NCBI GenBank assembly: GCA_022570795.1
Contig: JAKUDP010000004.1
Coordinates: 1 to 64,000 of the forward strand
DNA length: 64,000 nt
Direction: 5' to 3'
Source of the DNA: Sphaerulina vaccinii
Lineage: Eukaryota; Ascomycota; Dothideomycetes; Mycosphaerellales; Mycosphaerellaceae
In this document: positions 13,562 to 23,906 of the stretch, piece after piece
Numbering within the stretch: the stretch's first letter is position 1
Layout: the number at the start of each line of letters is the position of its first letter
Program-made: the position numbers and the translations under genes
Notes under the pieces: generated by a model
Told to the model about the DNA's origin: nothing
The model's input: the letters and a program-made list of their open reading frames with translations, nothing else
Database searches by the model: none

Positions 13562-13588
13562 TTCTAGACACGCTAGACTTGTCTAGAA
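13562..13588. repeat. inverted repeat at RIP/GC boundary
   Basis: ttctagaca and tgtctagaa form a perfect 9-bp stem around a 9-nt loop, exactly where the AT-rich block gives way to GC-normal DNA. It could be the outer end of the last repeat element. Confidence 0.5.
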
Positions 13589-13741
13589 GTCTTATAGTTC
13601 CCTTAACTACTAGGTTTGACTCTAGGTTGCATACCTAGGGGTAATAGTAGGGTCGACTAGAAAGGAGGTCGCAATGCGCAGCGACTCAAGCGATTGCAAT
13701 TGCTTTAGTACTAAGCTGATCCAATGCTTATGTACGTCGAG

Positions 13742-14080
13742 CTAGGCAAGATACAAGTCAAAATTCCTAATTTGGAGTATAGCTTTAGGAAGGCGAGGCA
13801 CTTGGTTGTACGGGTTGAATTTCGGGTTGTCTACGAGAACTAGTTGGACACCTAGTTTCTGTCGCGATTGGATCTCGTCGTGAAATCGGTGGCAGAGTGT
13901 CGTGACCGTCCAGAGGGGCAACATGTCCGTGATCCGGCAGATCAGAGGGCAGCCAACATCGTGCTCTCGCACTCGTGGCGCAAGCATACAGTCATAGATC
14001 TGATCTCGCAGCTCTGCAGGCAAGTCGAAGAAGCCGACAGTATGCTTCGCAGGAGCAAGTTCTTCTGATAGAGAGGTCAT
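13742..14080 (-). pseudogene. truncated F-box-like protein fragment
   Basis: An ATG at 14080 opens a 112-codon frame. Near residues 17-32 it has the segment FFDLPAELRDQIYDCML, the typical start of the small F-box-like proteins (LPxELRxxIY) that are abundant in Dothideomycetes. Relatives are usually 200-350 aa; here the frame stops at 13742, about 180 bp before the AT-rich block. I infer that repeat insertion or decay removed the C-terminal part. A complete short protein is possible but less likely. No partner gene is nearby. Confidence 0.5.
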
Positions 14081-14904
14081 GGCAGAGTTTTGATGTTCGT
14101 TTTCAGTCAGTTGTAAGTAGAAGAGAACGTGGAATACTATCTTCGCAGGTCGAATTTATCGAGTCTTGAAAGGCTTGTCATGACCCGTGCCATGGTTGAC
14201 CTCCCAAGATCGTCAGTACAGCATGACCTTACCAGATATGAGTCCTGAGGCAGGGTCATCCGCTCCTCGCCCAGGTGGTAAGCTAGCTCATATACGTCTT
14301 GGCGGGTGGAAGCGAGGCGAAGTGCACATCTCACAAATTCTCTCTCAAGAGCGAAGGTTCGACCAGATCGTGGATAAGACACCGCTGCGTTCATGCCAGG
14401 GGCGTGCAATGCAAGAAATCACACACACAAGGGAGCGTCTCAGTTCTGGCGGTGTCCTTGTGCAAGTATTACAGCTAGTAGTGTATGGCCACATTGTCCA
14501 GCGGCTGATGTTGCACGTTCAGTCTGGTCGCTTCTTTGACGAGATAAGAGGGTCTTTCGAGGGCACGATGAGTTGTTTCGAAGCGGAGTGTCTCTGTCCA
14601 AGCCAGCTCCGGCCAAGATCGTTCTGAGCTCACAAATCAACGACATGTCTTCAAATCCGTCCTCTCACGGCATCAACAAAGGAGAGACCATCCATACCAG
14701 TGGTGGTTTTGCATGTTCAGAACAGTTCTTGTTCCTTGGGGTCGCCGGAGATTTAAAGGACGGGCGTGGAACACGAATGTCTCTGGCCCACAGTATGCCA
14801 CCAAGCTACTGTATCATCAGAAGCGTAATGATTTTCTCAAGAATCCTGTCAGAGTGATGTTCGAGTAGGAAGTGAAGCTTCGGGAAGGCACGAGCTCCTG
14901 CTTT
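14081..14904. other. GC-normal island without a clear gene
   Basis: Several overlapping short frames occur on both strands (up to 146 codons), but none has a recognisable domain or supported splice sites. It is probably host intergenic DNA trapped between two repeat blocks. Confidence 0.5.
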
Positions 14905-15035
14905 GGGGTGTATCTATTATAAGGCAGAACACGGACTATCTAATAAAGCCACATGCCACGCCGCGGAGTAGGCCAGGCATGCCCCTCCAGACTAATTTGT
15001 ATAGCGTTCCTATACTAATTAGTCTAATTAATAAT
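14905..15035 (+). repeat. left terminal inverted repeat
   Basis: Its inner part (14990-15024) is itself a hairpin: gactaatttgtatag, loop cgttc, ctatactaattagtc, with one mismatch in the 15-bp stem. It includes ggcagaacacggac and cggagtaggcc, shared with the right arm. Confidence 0.85.
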
Positions 15036-18000
15036 ATTTTTTATACTTCTATATATATATTAATATATATAACCTTACTATTACTACCTATAAAGCTAAA
15101 GTACTATAGTAAAAGCTATATACTACTATTTCTAAAGTATTTATTTATCTACTACTACTTAGCCTTACTCTCTATTTTCTTTCTTTTCTCTACTATAGTC
15201 GACTTTACTACTTTTAGTACTAGTACTTATAATAGTACAATTGTTATTAATACTTTATTACTATATAGAGTATAATAGCTAGATAGTACTAGCGTAGTCG
15301 AGGGCACCTTAATTAGTCGCTTAGCGTCTAGTTGCGCGCTAGAGATTATAAATAGTATATTATATAATAGCTTTATATACTATAGTTCTAATAGAATAGT
15401 ATATTCTTCTATATTAAGCTAAGCAATTAGTTTACTTACCTATATATTAATATATAGTATTAGCAAGTTCTAAATATACTAGAGCTATCTATTAAGTACT
15501 ACTTATCTAATATTTTTACTAGCTATAAATAGCTTTTAGTTTTTAAATAGACTATACTACTTATTATTTATTTATATTTTTATTTTTTTTATTCTTACTA
15601 TCTACTTATTTAAAGTACTTGCTACTATCTTTTTACCCTCTACTATCTTCTTAATTATAACTCTTTCTATAATAGAATATAGCTCGAAGCTAGACTTATA
15701 CTATATACTTACTTATTAGTTATAGTTATTATTAGTAAGAAAATTAAAAAGAAGGTATTATATCTAAATATACTAATAAATAATAGTTTATTTATAATAG
15801 AAGAAATAGTTATATTTATTATTAGGTAGGTTATTAAACTAAAAGTATAAATTATTATTTTTTATATTATAGTTACTCTAGGCTATCTATTTAGTAATTA
15901 ATATCTAGACTAGATAAGATAGTAATACTATCTATAAATAAGTTATTATTATAAAGTATATTATAAAATAAAACTCTATTTTATATATATTAGCTTTATA
16001 CTTAAAAGTATTAAGAATACTATAGTTATAGTAATATAGTTCTTCGAGTAAGAAGTTAGCTATTTTCTATTTTATATTATATTTAAAAATATTATAAAAG
16101 CTTTCTAAACTATTTATAGTTTTAATCTATTATAATATAGGACTATAACTATAGTAGTAATAGCTCTAGAGCTTCCTTTTTTACTATATAGTTATTATAA
16201 TATACTTCTTTTTCTAAAGTACTATTACTAGTAATAGTATATTCTAGCTAGGCCTAGAGAGGTTCTTATATACTTTCTATATTAAATTAAAGAGACCTAT
16301 TTTAGTATACTTATATCTAAAGGCTTTAAGGAAATAATCTAGTATTCTCGATAGTACGAGGCCTTTGAACTATTTATATAATACTCTCTCGTAGTACTAT
16401 TAGTATAGGAAGTACTAGACTACTATCTTACTAGTAATAAGTCTAGAAAATATAATTCTTATAGCTAACTACTTAGCGCTAGAGTTGTTAGTAATAAAGT
16501 CTCTATATTTTTATAATATACTAGTTACTTTTTAAACTTAGGCTTTAATAGTCTCTAAGCTTTTACTAACTATTATACTATCTTCTTATAGTAATAGCTA
16601 TTATATAGCGACTCGATATATATTAGTCCTATTATATATTATAATACTAAATAGCTTCTACTCTAGACTATTTGTCTTATAGGTTAAGTCTAGAATTCTA
16701 ATAGCTCTATAGTAATAGAGAAGTTATAAACCTATATAAAAAACAAATACTAAGCTCTTAGATAGTCTATTCTTCGACTATATAATTTTAATATATTTAT
16801 TAAAGTAATTCTCTAAATAACGAGCAAAAGTTAGTAAAATTTGTTCTAAGTCTATTAAAATTAGGACTTCTAGTATAGGTCTAGATAATATTTTTACTAT
16901 AGGCCGACTAGTCGTAGCTCTATAAGCTAGTTAGATTATTAGAATCTAATTTAAATATATATAAAAGTAGGTTAATATAAGCTTTTAGCTTTAAAAGTAA
17001 GTAAATAAAAATATAACTTACTTTTCTCTAAGTACTCTATTACTTTTTTAACTTAAACTTGCGCCGAATTCTTACTACTTTAGTACCTTATATCTAGATA
17101 ATTCTTCTAGTACTTTCTAGACGTATTTATAACTACTTTAATATTAAATTTGAGCGCGCTAGCACGCCTTAAATATTTACCTTCTAAGCTAATTATAGAG
17201 CTATCTATAGCTATATAAGAGGCCGTAGTACTATAGCTACGACTTACCTTACTCTTAGCTAGTAACGACTAATATAGGGATATTTTTTTACTATTAGAAT
17301 ACTTTAAATTATAGTTATATATACTAGATAGACTATCTTTTCCTTTATTAGAAAATATATATTAGACTAGTAATACCTAGAAGAGATTTTTTTTATAGTT
17401 ATACTTCTATAGTATACTAGAAGTTCCTTTAGAAATAAAATAATATTATATATTAATTTATAGAACTACTAGATAATACTTAATATAATAGACTTTATAC
17501 TTCTTCTAGGCTTCTAGGTCTTTAGTATACTTCTTTATAATATATTAATAGTACTTACTATATTAATATATAAAGTAGAAGTTCTATATATAGTTCTTTA
17601 GTATAAAAGCTCTAGTACTACTATCTATTTAATATATACTTTTATTAAATAGCTAGTATAGATACTTCTATATAGGTATATAAATAAGTAGTAAAATATA
17701 ACTAAATACCTAGTTTTAGATAGCTTCTATATCCTCTAGAACTTCTATAAGCTTTAAAAGTATACTATCGAAGTTTTTATTATACTACTTCTTTAAAAAC
17801 TTATTATCTAATACTTTTTTTATAGATTTATAATACTTAGTACTATCCTTAGTACTAGCGCTATTTTTACTAGCTTTACTACTTCTCTACTCTATAGTAG
17901 GCTCTCTATATAGTACTCGAATAGACTATAATATTATAGTAGTCTATACTAGTTTTATAAAACTATTTATAATTTTATTTACTTTTTAAATAGTAGTATT

Positions 18001-18450
18001 AAAGTTAAAGCTTTTAATATTATTAAAACTAGATAGAAATTTATTAGTATACTACTCCTCGGCTATTATAATAGTTAGTATATTAACTACTACTATATCT
18101 AGATTATCTTTATTAAAAGAAACTATATTAAAAAGTCTACTATTACTCTTATAGCCTTCGAAGCTAGCGCTAGTAAGTAATATATTATTATTAACCTCTT
18201 TCTTATACTACTAATTACTTATTTAGGTATCTATTAATATATTCTATTTAGATATAGTATTACTAGTAACATTACGAACTTCTTCGACAAGGCGCGCGAG
18301 GTCCTCTAGCGCTATATCTATATCTATTTTAGTAGTAAGAGACTAAGAAAATAGTAGTAGGTAATATAGAAATTATAACTCTATAACTAATAATATAATA
18401 GCTAGATTAGGTAATAACAACAAGGTTAAAAAAGTCAAAGTATGAGAAAC

Positions 18451-18571
18451 ATTATTAATTAGACTAATTAGTATAGGGACGCTATACAAATTAGTCTGGC
18501 GGGGCATGCCCGGCCTACTCCGCTGCGGCTATGCACATGGTCCGTGTTCTGCCTCATGATAGATACACCCC
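18451..18571 (-). repeat. right terminal inverted repeat
   Basis: Reverse complement of the left arm, with an indel of about 10 bp. The matching 35-nt hairpin lies at 18462-18496. The arm ends 120 bp upstream of the Lunapark start codon, so the element sits in that gene's promoter region. Confidence 0.85.
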
Positions 18572-18690
18572 TGCTTTGCCGATCGTCGTGTGACGTGTGC
18601 CTTCCATATTTCCTGAACCGACACTCTTTCTCGGACACTAGAAGGAAGTAATGTTTGATCTGACAATGACTCGGTAGCCCGCACGCCATC

Positions 18691-19836
18691 ATGGTCTCCT
18701 TCTGGCCGTTCGGCAAGTCTTCAGATGACGCCGCCTCGTTCGAAAAAGAGCTGTCGCAGCTCTCATCCAAAATCAACAAGACGACGGCACAGAATGAGCA
18801 GTTTCAGCAGAGAAGACGGCGCTACAAAGTGCTCTGGACTCTCTACACCTCCTTCACGTACATCCTCATCGCTGCCATACTCACGCTCGTGACGGGCTGG
18901 GAGAAATGGGGATCGATCGAATACTCCGCCATCGCAGGCAGTCCGGTCCTCATCTACGGCGTGCGAACAGCTCTCGATGCGTACTACAACTACCGGATCG
19001 CGAATTCACAGAACTATTTGAACGCTCTGAACAGCCAGAGAGATAAGGCGATCAAGAGGCTGAAGAGCGCGACGAAGTATGACAGCACACAGCAGCTGTT
19101 GGAGAAATATGGTGGCTCTCCGCCCGTGAAGAAGCCAGTACAAGAGGTGAAGGGCAAGAGACAGTCGCATATTGGAGGTGGGAGTAGGACAAACACACCA
19201 CAGGCTAGGACTGGTTTCGCGCCTCCGCCGACTGCAAATATACCGAGCAGACAGCCACCTCCGATTCAACCTTCTCCGCAAGAAGGTCAGCCACCACGCC
19301 AGCCGACAGGTCTCCAGACAGCATTGCCCTCGAATTCGCCCTCAGAGACACTTTCTCCAGCAGGAGAGGACTTCGCCCCAAACGCATTCAGCCCTACGAT
19401 TACGAGACCACCTACTCTGCGACAGACGACTCAATACGCTACAGAAGGGCCCAAGTGGTATGATCGCATAATGGACGTGGTCCTAGGTGAAGACGAGACA
19501 CAAGCGAAGAACAGGATAGCATTGATCTGCCAGAGCTGTAGGCTAGTCAACGGACAGGCGCCTCCAGGAGCAAGAACACTAGAAGACATCGGAAAATGGA
19601 GATGTAGTGCATGCCACGCCCTGAATGGAGTTGAGAACGAAGGAGAGAAAGTGCTCAAGGAGATTGCGGCGGCTGAGGTACCGACAGCAGCTTCAGAAAC
19701 ACAGGAGATCAAGGGAGACAATGGAGAAGAATCCGCGGATAACGCTGAAGCTCTCGGCGAGGACGAGACGACTGAGGCAGCGGACGCATCTCCAGCTGCA
19801 TCGACGAGGAGCAAGGCAAGGCAGAAAAAGCAGTAG
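18691..19836 (+). CDS. lnp1: Lunapark-family ER junction protein
   Basis: A single exon encodes 381 aa. Lunapark proteins sit in the ER membrane and stabilise three-way tubule junctions, acting with reticulons and the atlastin/Sey1 GTPase. The protein has an N-terminal coiled coil (about 15-45), two membrane segments (about 46-67 and 77-97), a second coiled region (105-140), a Pro-rich linker (150-245), and the family's zinc ribbon with CxxC pairs at Cys280/283 and Cys305/308. The C-terminal tail is acidic and ends in basic residues. The start is chosen because MVSFWPFGKS matches the usual fungal N-terminus. A RIP-mutated transposon ends 120 bp upstream and could affect expression. Codons 9-37 recur as an 88-bp stray copy at 45931-46018. 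Confidence 0.95.
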   Translation: MVSFWPFGKSSDDAASFEKELSQLSSKINKTTAQNEQFQQRRRRYKVLWTLYTSFTYILIAAILTLVTGWEKWGSIEYSAIAGSPVLIYGVRTALDAYYNYRIANSQNYLNALNSQRDKAIKRLKSATKYDSTQQLLEKYGGSPPVKKPVQEVKGKRQSHIGGGSRTNTPQARTGFAPPPTANIPSRQPPPIQPSPQEGQPPRQPTGLQTALPSNSPSETLSPAGEDFAPNAFSPTITRPPTLRQTTQYATEGPKWYDRIMDVVLGEDETQAKNRIALICQSCRLVNGQAPPGARTLEDIGKWRCSACHALNGVENEGEKVLKEIAAAEVPTAASETQEIKGDNGEESADNAEALGEDETTEAADASPAASTRSKARQKKQ

Positions 19837-20097
19837 AGCGTAGCCACAAAAGCCATAGCTGCTGACATGAAATACAATGTTCAACTTCATCGACTCATAC
19901 CGCCCGATATCCCCACGTCACTCACAGCCACCACGCCATCAGATTTAAAGACAGCACGCAATGCCAACAGCTTGCTCCTCAGAGACGTTCTCACATAGCA
20001 GACCATATCTCCGCCCCTCTTACACCCACCACGTCTCTTGGTGCATCACCAGACGCTTCCAGCATCCCCCTCCTATCTCAGAGATACTTGCTTCCTC

Positions 20098-20620
20098 CTA
20101 CAACTTACTCCCAACCCTCCTCCTATGCCACGCATAAACAGCATCAACCCCCGCCTGCGCGACCTCCGCATCCTGCGCCGGCGTCCCCGTACTAACACCA
20201 ATAGCTCCAACAATCTGCCCATCAATTTCAATAGGAATCCCTCCTCCTATAAGCATAAACCTCCCACCATTCGAATTGTGGATTCCATATGCCGGTCCAC
20301 CAGGCTGAAACATACTGGCTTTGGCTCCGGTGGTGTAAGCTGCTGTGGGAAGTTTGTGGCCTGCGGCTGTGAAAGCTTTGTTTATAGAGATGTCGATGCT
20401 CGTTAGTTTGCTAGAGGGCATGCGGATGAAGTGGAGGAGGTAGAGGGTTGAGTCGACGAGGGCGATGTTGAAGTCTTCCTCTCATATCAGCAGTGAAACA
20501 TTATTTGCTATCGATAGGACGAGCCATACCAATGCCTAATTCTTTGGCCTTTTGTTGTGCTGCGTTCGAGGCGATCTGGGCTGCTTCGAGGGAGAGTTGG
20601 GGGACGGAGCGGGTTGCCAT
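20098..20620 (-). CDS. GlcG/HbpS-like (DUF336) protein
   Basis: Two exons (20620-20530 and 20480-20098) around a 49-nt intron (gtatgg...gatatgag) give 157 aa, the normal size for this family. The protein begins MATRSVPQLSLEAAQ and contains the family signatures FIRMPSSKLTSIDISINKA and GGGIPIEIDGQIVGAIGVS. Bacterial relatives bind haem (HbpS) or accompany glycolate oxidase (GlcG); in fungi they are small cytosolic proteins of unclear role, so function is not assigned beyond the family. The start is the first ATG giving the conserved N-terminal helix. A second start inside exon 2 would lose the first helix and is less likely. Confidence 0.88.
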
Positions 20621-21364
20621 TGTGATGGATCTGTTGTGATATGAAGCTGTAGAATGTGATATGAGATTGAGAAATACTTGGTCTGAGTGTGTCAGATGAA
20701 CCTACAATCGCCTAAACACGGTCTTGATGTTGTCGCGATATCAATCAAGCTCGAGTGTGACGTTGTCAAGGCCTCGGTGAAATGGAGCTATGGGCGGAGG
20801 CGGCTATTGCGGAAGTCTGTGCAATTGAATGGGTGGGTTGTGCTTCGTGTTTGGACTTCACTTCGACATCTTCTTTCGACGACACTTCTCTCAGAACGAG
20901 AAGACCAAAGCACAATGTGTCTTGCTGGCGATACATTACCTTGGCTACTGGCTGTAGACAGGGATGAAACGATCTTGCACAAGACAATGAGCCTTTGCCT
21001 GCCCGCATGAATAAGCTGAAAGGAAGCACCCTACGATATGAACACAGCTGTTGCCACATGTGTCGCAGACTGCATCCGACCAGAGCCACAGATGTTCATG
21101 CAATACCGCGGGGTGGAATATTATTGTTCTATCGTGGGGGGTTTCGACGGGGAGATGGCAATTTCCCAGGAACCAGGGCAAGCGAATCACTCAGATGACT
21201 GGAGTTCGGATGTACGACAATTGGGACAGTCTGGAGTCTGTCACGTCCTGTGTGGAAGCACCCTTGGTCCGACGAGGATGGAGTCACAACGCCACGGTGG
21301 CCGGAGGTGGCACGATATATAACGAGATACCGCCAGAGAACAAGACGCAGTTGCCTCTATTAGC
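20621..21364. other. intergenic, no gene recognised
   Basis: Overlapping short frames on both strands lack domains. It probably includes the promoter of the minus-strand GlcG-like gene. Confidence 0.6.
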
Positions 21365-21743
21365 GATAATAATTAATATTAATTACAATTACCGCAACTA
21401 GTTGGTTAATTGCAGGCGCAATTACAACCCAATCTAGGCCTCTAATTAGTTGCAATTAAGCCTATAAAAGTGCTTTTAGTTATAACTATATATTTTCGAG
21501 TTTATATATATATATTTATATATATTATTTGCTAAGAGAACGCATTCTAACCGGATCTGCGCAAGTCGCTATAGAAATAAGGCTGCTAGATTACCTAAAT
21601 AGGTAATACTAGGCTCTAATAATAAGGTTAAAATTAATATAATTAGCTTATACTTTTACCTTCTAATTACTAATCGGCCTTTAATTAATATAATATACCT
21701 CTTAGATTAGTTGCAATTAGTTAATATTAATTATTAATTAGCG
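21365..21743. mobile_element. AT-rich MITE-like element
   Basis: About 380 bp of AT-rich DNA is bounded by imperfect inverted ends: cgataataattaatattaat on the left, and cgctaattaataattaatat read inwards on the right. Both ends continue into a gcaacta motif. The segment attagttgcaatta is repeated inside (about 21447 and 21708). There is no coding capacity. No clear target duplication could be read, so the boundaries are approximate. Confidence 0.5.
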
Positions 21744-22128
21744 AAGCATTTCTAAGTACTAAGATAGTACTATTATACTCTCCTCTATCTGTAGCAGATT
21801 CTATTAACTGTCTGCAATGTCGTATCGTAGCTACTTACTAACTGAATCTTTGCACGTTTGGTCAAGACGACTTACTAACCTCGCAACAAGTAATGCGAAC
21901 AAGTGGTCTCCGATTCGCACAAGGAAGAAGCGTATACTCTGCGTACTATTCAGCTTGGTAAGTTCCATTCTAGTAATAACTGTTTACAACGCGCGACATC
22001 TGCAAATCTCTGCACTGGCTATAATTACCCAGCTCCCTTCTCACTAATCTCTTATTCTCATAATCTTCGTAAGGACAGTAACACATCAATCATCGATCAT
22101 CGAATCCGCAACATGGCAGCCTTCAAGA
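21744..22128. other. intergenic, no gene recognised
   Basis: Short plus-strand frames without domains. This is the 3' flank of the poly-Asp protein gene. Confidence 0.6.
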
Positions 22129-22872
22129 TCAGACGGCCAACAGAGCAGCCAAAATCGCCACACCAGCCATTGGAGTAGCCATAGCAGCAGCAGCTCCAGT
22201 ATACTGTGCTGGAGGCGAGCTCGGTGTATTATCGTCATCGTCGTCATCATCATCTCCCGTCTGGCCAGGAGCTGCAGGAGCAGTAGTCGAAAGAGTCACG
22301 GTCGTCAGAGTTGTGCGAGTAACGCTTGGAGTGGGGATAGGAGCAGGAGCTGGAATCGGGGCTGGGCATGGATCATCATCGTCGTCATCGTCATCATCCT
22401 CGTCGCATCCGGTCTGGCTCGGAGGTGGAGGAGATGTGCTGCTGCTGGAAGAGATCGATGGAGTCGGAGCTGGGACTGGGACTGGGACTGGGAGGATGGT
22501 AGTGTTATTGTTTTCATCATCATCGTCATCATCATCGTCTGGGAAGCCTGTCGCCGAGGAACCTGGTGCACTTGTAGTAGACGTGGTGGAGGTATTGGAA
22601 GTAGTAGAAGTGGCGGAGGTTGTTGACACTCCTGGGAAACCGTCATCATTGTCGTCGCCATCGTCACCATCATCCTGACGCCGATAGACTGGAACTGCTA
22701 TGCAACTCATCAGTGTTGTGTCCAGTCTAACGCGATGATCGTTCTACTGACATGGAGCATTGAGCGCGACACCGCGACTTCCAACCATGAGTGAGCGGTC
22801 GAGAGACTCTGCACTGGTAAGACCAGCTCCAGCTAAAGCCAGAGCTGCGATCAGAGCAAGCTTACTATACAT
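22129..22872 (-). CDS. secreted poly-Asp, Ser/Thr/Pro-rich GPI-type protein
   Basis: Exon 1 (22872-22752) and exon 2 (22697-22129) flank a 54-nt intron (gtcagt...ttgcatag), giving 229 aa. Residues 1-21 form a signal peptide (MYSKLALIAALALAGAGLTSA). The mature part alternates Ser/Thr-rich and Pro-rich linkers with four acidic clusters, three of them uninterrupted or nearly uninterrupted runs of eight or more Asp. It ends in a small-residue site followed by a hydrophobic tail (AGVAILAALLAV), as in GPI-anchored wall proteins. No enzyme domain is visible. A wall or surface role with cation or mineral binding is plausible from composition but is inference. The Asp tracts are coded by GAT/GAC mixes, so they are more than a simple microsatellite. 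I do not recognise a named family. Confidence 0.75.
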
Positions 22873-23906
22873 GTTGAGCGAGTGTGGTGGTTCTAGTACT
22901 TTGATGCTAGTTTATCGAGTTGTTTGATGTTTATGGCCAGAGACTCGTGGACTGGGAAGAACTCATATATGCTCTTTCACCTGCTCCAAAGCAAGCTACA
23001 TTGCTACAGAACTGCGTCGTCAACATCGGCCTGCGACTTGGCTGTCCTCAGTTGCGAAGTAAGACTAGCTGGACTTCTGCATACCATTCAACTGTCACAA
23101 CAACGACGCATACTGTTGCGTGGTGTCAAAGCCACCAGAGCAAGCCGCTTCCAAGTCGTTGTAGTAAAGTCGACTGTGGTGCAAACACAAGTTTCCTGCG
23201 CGATGTATGAAGTTGTGGCGCACGACAAGTCAAATGCCTGTTGCTAAACATATTTAATGCTTCACCGACCAAGAAGACAATTATATATGTAGCCTAAAGG
23301 ACGCTCATCGTGAGAGCCAGGCCAGATTGACAGATCCATGCTGCCGAGCGCTCCCGCTACAGGAAGGTGAACGGTCCGCATTGCATTCCACCCCCCTCAT
23401 ATTATTGTCTGCCAGACGATGAGTATATACTGGTTGGTCACTCAGCCCGAAGTGTATAACATAGCGAATAGCTAATCAATCAAGATTTCCGAGCAGGTAA
23501 GAGCGTTCGAGCCACTCATGTTTCAGCCTTGATGCATATGATGGACTGGAAGGGTGACCGTCGTTGTTGCCAATATAGGCGAGAGTAATTCTGCTTCTTG
23601 GATCTTGCGTTCCATGGCAGTAGAAGAGTGATACTTCAGCATCCAGCCAGAGATTGAAAGCGGACCACCGCTCTCGGAATGTGAACGAGGTCCGATTGTG
23701 AACACCACGAAATCGGCGGCAGCATGTGCCTCGAAACATCCGCTTGATCGCTCTGTTTCCATACTTCTAGCCACACTGCAGGGCATCGAGAGCAAGGTCC
23801 AGACTTTTAGCCAGATGCAGAAATCAGAATCATGCACACATGGTTAAGTTCGAAGTCCCTTTTACTGAACAGAGCAGGTCTCCTTATCAGAACTTCGCTG
23901 GGGACC
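22873..23906. other. intergenic, no supported gene
   Basis: Frames at 22920-23247 (plus) and 23476-23837 (minus) have no domains. The latter could be a downstream exon or the 3' UTR of the NLR gene, but no splice site links them convincingly. Confidence 0.5.

Larger units (their letters stand above)
14905..18571. mobile_element. RIP-mutated TIR DNA transposon, 3.67 kb
   Basis: The ends are long inverted repeats: 14905-15035 begins ggggtgtatctat and pairs with the reverse complement of 18451-18571. The direct repeat tgcttt (extendable to cctgcttt if the boundary is moved) flanks both ends, as expected for a 6-8 bp target duplication. The outer 90 bp or so of each arm is GC-normal and still holds CA/TG, while the interior from about 15,000 to 18,440 lacks them. 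Differences between arms are C-to-T or G-to-A at CpA/TpG sites (tcatga in one arm, ttataa in the other). The minus strand contains ATG-less open stretches, probably a transposase, but no DDE motif could be read, so the superfamily is open. Confidence 0.82.

Noticed and set aside
14340..14375. B-box-like ggttcgacca in the GC island
   Set aside because: No A box at the right distance and no cloverleaf.
14187..14627. 146-codon plus-strand frame in the GC island
   Set aside because: Overlaps minus-strand frames, has no domain, and its composition is like a shadow frame.
14979..15275. 98-codon ATG frame at the left transposon arm
   Set aside because: It starts in the inverted repeat and runs into RIP DNA with biased Ile/Leu/Tyr composition. 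Not a real gene.
15040..18440. PiggyBac-, Crypton- or hAT-type transposase in the 3.67-kb element
   Set aside because: De-RIP reading gave no convincing catalytic triad or tyrosine-recombinase motif, so superfamily is left open.
22313..22678. plus-strand frame with poly-Ser/Gly/Val repeats
   Set aside because: Antisense shadow of the poly-Asp tracts in the secreted protein gene.
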